Below, piece after piece: positions 60,392 through 64,000 of a DNA stretch of 64,000 nucleotides (position 1 is its first letter; every line of letters begins with the position of its first letter). The notes beneath the pieces were generated by a model. That model was not told the origin of the DNA. It ran no database searches and saw nothing but the letters and a program-made list of their open reading frames with translations. The stretch comes from Lycorma delicatula (lineage: Eukaryota; Arthropoda; Insecta; Hemiptera; Fulgoridae): NCBI RefSeq assembly GCF_047948215.1, contig NC_134460.1, positions 122,401,324 to 122,465,323 on the forward strand, given 5' to 3'. The position numbers and the translations under genes were made by a program.

Positions 60392-60625
60392 AACCAAACA
60401 TAACCTACGCTCGCTACTCTAATTACCTACCATAATTAATAGTAATGTTTTGATTATTTAAATAATAAATTCGGTAATTAATGCTTATAGTCGAGTTGCT
60501 ATTATAATATGTAAAATAAGGAAAACATGTAAAATCACCGGAAATTTAATAAACTGCTGTATATTTATTACGTTCTACAACACTGGAGGCTACTAATCGG
60601 ATACATGAGTAATTATGCATTATCA

Positions 60626-61345
60626 CCGGATTAATCAAATTTACCGTAACATAATACTTCCAAACAATTTCAATGCTACATTTGCATTTTTTAATTTAAA
60701 AACTGTCATGTAACCTCAGCAACTCCAAAAATTCTGAAATGTAAGTTGTGATGGTTTAACGTATTTTCTCTTGTACAGTGTACTAAACAGCTATACACAA
60801 TAACTGTAAAATAGGAAAGAAAAAAATAAGTCTTTACAAACTAATACAAGAGTAAAAAAAAATGAAAGAGAATTTTGATTTTACTTAGTATTATTTTAGA
60901 AAATAACACTTCATAAATAAATACATATTTTTTTTAGATAAAATGGATAACTATATATATTATAATTTCTGTCATAATGGGAAAACATACAAAAAAAATT
61001 TAATCCATTTACATGTCGGATATTTCTGTTGTCTTATAAAAGAAGTGTCAAAAGATCCACTTTTCCTCAAAAGGAAAACCTGTTGTACAGTCACCCAAAT
61101 AGAAAATAGTTCTCTGGATACGATTTCAGACCCAAACCGCCCCCAACAAATCATTCAAAAACCATCAAATCATAAATTTAAGCAAGATCCAAAATTTTAA
61201 CACAGATCCAAAAGGGGTCTAGTAAAAACTTACAGAAAACTATCAAAGAGAAAAGAATACGGGAAAGAGGAAATGGTGGGTAAACGGACTGCAAACGAGA
61301 CGAACAACCACGCCCACCAAAACGGTTATCTCAGTCAGCCCACCG
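60626..61345. other. No gene seen
   Basis: An 85-codon frame begins with an ATG at 60943 but has no recognised domain and shows A/T-driven composition at first. It is left uncalled. Confidence 0.4.
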
Positions 61346-61349
61346 GACT

Positions 61350-61618
61350 GGTTAACTCGTCATTGCATATCAGCTGATTTCGAAGTCGAGAGTTCTAAGG
61401 TTCAAATCCTAGTAAAGGCTTTTATACAGATTTGAATACTAGATTGTGAATACCGGTGTTCTTTGGTGATTGGGTTTCAATTAATCACACATCTCAGGAA
61501 CGATCGACCTGAGACTGTACAAGACTACACTTTATTCACATTCATACATATAATCCTGATTCATCCTTTGAAGTAATACCTTACGGTGGTCCCAGAGGCT
61601 AAACAGAAAAAGAGAGAA
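61350..61618 (+). mobile_element. SINE B, near full length
   Basis: The head (ccaccggactggttaact, aatcagctgatttcgaagtc-like, ggttcaaatcctag), body (accggtgttctttggtgat), tacaagactac block and tail (gaggctaaacagaaaaagag) are all present. The A-box region has lost about 10 bases relative to the 53.9-kb copy. No target duplication was recognised. Confidence 0.9.
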
Positions 61619-61705
61619 CGTGTGAATCAAAATTAAGTGTTTATTTCAATTAAAATAATAATAAACGTAATTGTTAGCAGTAAGATAAATATACATACAA
61701 TTTTT

Positions 61706-61860
61706 TTCTTAAGCCTCCGGGACTACCGTTAGATTGCTTCAGAGGATGAGATTAAATGACAATTTTGTAGAGTGTGAAAATGCAATGGCTGACCAGGATT
61801 CGAACCCGGGACCTCCGAATGAAACGTCGAGACGCTACCACTCGCGCCACGGAGGCCGGC
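61706..61860 (-). mobile_element. SINE A, near full length
   Basis: The minus strand has ggcctccgtggcgcgagtgg, a B-box gggttcgaatcctgg and the same body and tail as the 47.5-kb copy. Flanking sequences give no clear duplication. Confidence 0.9.
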
Positions 61861-61951
61861 AATTATCTATACATCTACAAGAAGGTATGTTTTTAAGCAT
61901 AAATACTCAAATCTATTAAAACATAAATTAAATAAATGATTTTTATTCAAA

Positions 61952-61953
<2 letters not shown>

Positions 61954-62014
<61 letters not shown>
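61954..62014. repeat. (TA)n followed by (GA)n microsatellite
   Basis: About 21 TA units followed directly by 8 GA units. Confidence 0.95.
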
Positions 62015-62384
62015 ACATAAATAATTAAATAACAAAACAAGGCTTTTTGTTTTTTCTTATTTTATTTATTATAATGATTTATGAGACTTCCCCTAACATC
62101 GTCACAACCTTTTTTCATGGCCTAACATTGTTCTGATAAAAGAAAAAAACTTATTTCGAAATTTATTGCCTCCAGTAATTTTGTTAGTATCGATTTTCGA
62201 GATACCACCCCAACAGTATAACAATCCAGAGCAAAACCTGGGTATTTACTCCTATTTCTTACATTTTTACATTCTCATTAAGTTTTATCAGAAAACTCTA
62301 ATAATATTCCTCAAAATAAAAATACTTTAAGAAATAAATTTAAAAAAATTTTAAGCAAGATAATAACAAGCACCTAATGTCGGG
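62015..62384. other. AT-rich stretch, no gene seen
   Basis: No coding signal or recognised repeat. Confidence 0.5.
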
Positions 62385-62470
62385 CTATTAGAAAGTAAGA
62401 GGGAAGTAGTTTCCCGTTGTCTTATTCACCGAGCCGAATATAAATGCAAGTATTATTGGATATGACTGAC
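62385..62470 (+). repeat. Short repeat block shared with 38511-38580
   Basis: It contains gaagtagtttcccgttgtct and gagccgaatataa, matching the block after the R1-like 3' end at 38.5 kb. Confidence 0.5.
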
Positions 62471-62837
62471 CTCCGACGAGGGAGTAGTTGCTTTTCAAAA
62501 ATAAGATACTGGATATAAATTTCGATTAGACCTGAAATTTTTGACATTCAACAAAATTCACCTGAACGTAATCGGCTAAATAGATCGCATGTGACAATAA
62601 ATTAATATAATACAAAGTCCATCGAAACGAAATGGAAATCTTTAGGACTACACTCGTATATTACAGCTCCACTACGTTCACCACAATAACATTGAACATT
62701 AATGCTCTCAGAGAAAGAGACTCTGAATGGTGACTTATATTTCAGTTGTTTTAAATTTGTTATGGCCATAAGAAAGACCGGTATAGACAGTGTAAACCAA
62801 ACATTAATTTTTTTTGTCTTCAGTCATTTGACTGGTT

Positions 62838-63250
62838 TTATACCGCTCTCCAAAATTCCCTTTCTAGTGCTAGTCGTTTCATTTCGGTATACCCCCTACA
62901 TCCTACATCCCTAACAATTTTACATATTCCAAACGTTGCCCGTCTACACAATTTTTTCCTTCTACCTGTCCCTCCAATATTAAAGCGACTATTCCCGGAT
63001 GCCTTAATATATGGCCTATAAGTCTGTCTCATCTTTTAACTATATTTTTCCAAATGCTTCTTTCTTCAACTATTTGCCGCAACACCTCTTCATTTGTCAC
63101 TTATCCACCCATCTGATTTTTAACATTCTCCTATAGCAGCACATTTCAAAAGCTTCTAATCTTTTCTTCTCAGGTACTCCAATCGTCCATATAAAGCGAC
63201 GTTCCAAACATATACTTTCAAAAATCTTTTCTTGACATTAATTTTATGAA
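62838..63250 (-). pseudogene. Reverse transcriptase family H, copy 3
   Basis: On the minus strand, from about 63250, the segment follows copy 1: a KRFLKVYVW-like block, ENVKNQMGG (frameshifted RMLKIRW region), VTNEEVLRQIVEERSIWKN, DRLIGHILRHPGI and, after another frame change, VRDVGCRGYTEMKRLAL near 62900. Several frameshifts and stops are present. It lacks the RT palm, as do the two other copies. Confidence 0.88.
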
Positions 63251-64000
63251 ACAATATTACACTACATTGCATGTTATATCGCTTGAATTCTATCCGGATA
63301 GTATTTATTATTGTAATCTATCTTTATCTGAAATGTGTATATAGTCTATAAGTAAGATCAAAGAGGTAAAATTAACTATTAATACTGGCCATGAAAAGTG
63401 AGAAAGTAATGACTGGTAATTTTAATTTATGCTTATTAGTCGAATATAACATAATTATTTTCAAATCAAACCATTCGTATTCCCCCTCATATTACCGTAT
63501 GTAATGATATAATAAAGGAAAATACTGTAATGATATATTAATTTAAGGTTTCGTATGGAGGAAAATCACAAGGTGCAGAAATTCTGTGTGGGTGTGTATA
63601 TTAAATATGCACACTTAATATTAATTATATATATATATATGGCTACTTTGGCCTATACTTCCACTTAATATTCTGAAATAGGTAAACGCATGATAATGAA
63701 AGTTGGAATGGTGAATCGTGTTTAAGGGAACGGGTAGTTTCCCTTTAACCCATGTTTGAATATCAAATGCCATAACCGTGACCTGAAATGTGTAACAAGA
63801 CGGGTCTCAAGACGCTCTATATGTTACGTAAGAATAACAAGCATTTTATGCTAGGCTTAACAAGGGAAAGTGACGAATAGAGTGGTTCTCATCTTCACCT
63901 ATGTAATCAAGAAAATTACAATCCCACCAATATGCAAATGATATACCGCCATACAAATGCTGTTTACCAAAGGGAATGACTACATAATGAAAATCATTAC
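63251..64000. other. No gene seen
   Basis: A/T-rich with a (TA)n tract near 63626-63640 and a gggtagtttccctttaac block at 63733 reminiscent of 38511 and 62395. No coding signal. Confidence 0.5.

Larger units (their letters stand above)
59191..60625. repeat. Imperfect long palindrome, opened by three nested retroelements
   Basis: The left arm (about 59213-59340) pairs with the right arm (about 60224-60238 continued at 60406-60625). Matching blocks are gcataattac, cctccaatgctgg or its counterpart, cgagcgtaggttat and ggttagg. When the three insertions listed next are removed, the centre becomes ...ggttaggttatgataatctaacc..., a natural fold point. The left end also has a perfect 11-bp stem at 59191-59201/59213-59223 (tatgcgtatgt). 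It is probably a non-autonomous foldback element. Confidence 0.75.

Noticed and set aside
60943..61200. 85-codon open frame with ATG
   Set aside because: No known domain, no splice or promoter evidence, and codon composition reflects local A/T bias. It remains possible but unsupported.

Overview
The window looks like AT-rich eukaryotic, very probably insect, genomic DNA. The evidence is tRNA-headed SINEs, non-LTR retrotransposons, mariner/IS630 and pogo transposases, long (TA)n and (CA)n microsatellites and no operon structure. A hemipteran or similar large-genome insect would fit, but this rests on general repeat character and not on a marker gene. I found no convincing host gene, rRNA, real tRNA, CRISPR array or bacterial-type system. 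Almost everything that can be explained is mobile DNA in various states of decay.

Layout: 0.6-1.3 kb has a copy of a ~680-bp interspersed family (family C here, also at 8.8, 33.4 and 41.8 kb). 4.0-5.04 kb has a short AT-rich repeat split by a GC-rich ~840-bp insert with an in-frame tandem repeat; a second copy of the same AT-rich repeat at 29.05-29.46 kb is split by a different, 205-bp SINE-like insert with an 11-bp target duplication. 6.8-7.0 kb encodes a GIY-YIG fragment of a Penelope-like element. 12.69-13.57 kb is a pogo/Tigger remnant with both inverted ends. 14.4-15.5 kb holds a repeated 'gcgccacctagcgg' module. 18.75-20.38 kb has a SINE followed by a 5'-truncated LINE with an open reverse-transcriptase (RT) frame and a 13-bp target duplication.

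21.6-23.05 kb is a foldback element with a nested SINE. 25.5-28.7 kb is a graveyard of a reverse transcriptase, an R1-like C terminus and a DDE transposase. 29.62-30.33 kb is a nearly complete ~700-bp hairpin. 32.7-34.7 kb is a mariner interrupted by family C and by a SINE. 35.5-36.05 kb is a hAT-like MITE. 37.6-38.6 kb is an R1-like 3' end. 39.6-40.8 kb has two transposase fragments. 42.5-43.1, 45.5-45.9 and 62.8-63.25 kb hold three fragments of one reverse-transcriptase family. 45.9-46.25 kb is a mariner N terminus. 50.4-50.9 and 52.2-54.95 kb are IS630/mariner-type transposases, the second with long inverted flanks and a SINE inserted with a 12-bp target duplication. 57.2-58.5 kb is an unexplained hairpin-rich repeat region. 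59.2-60.6 kb is a palindrome into which three retroelements landed one after another, each insertion readable from its target duplications.

The genes do not work together as a pathway. What the window records is insertion history: LINE-type machinery (several RT fragments) and two SINE families with 11-14 bp target duplications, consistent with LINE-driven mobilisation. No undescribed functional system is demonstrated. The best leads are the long hairpin at 29.6 kb, the GC-rich insert at 4.2 kb and the structured 205-bp insert at 29.2 kb.
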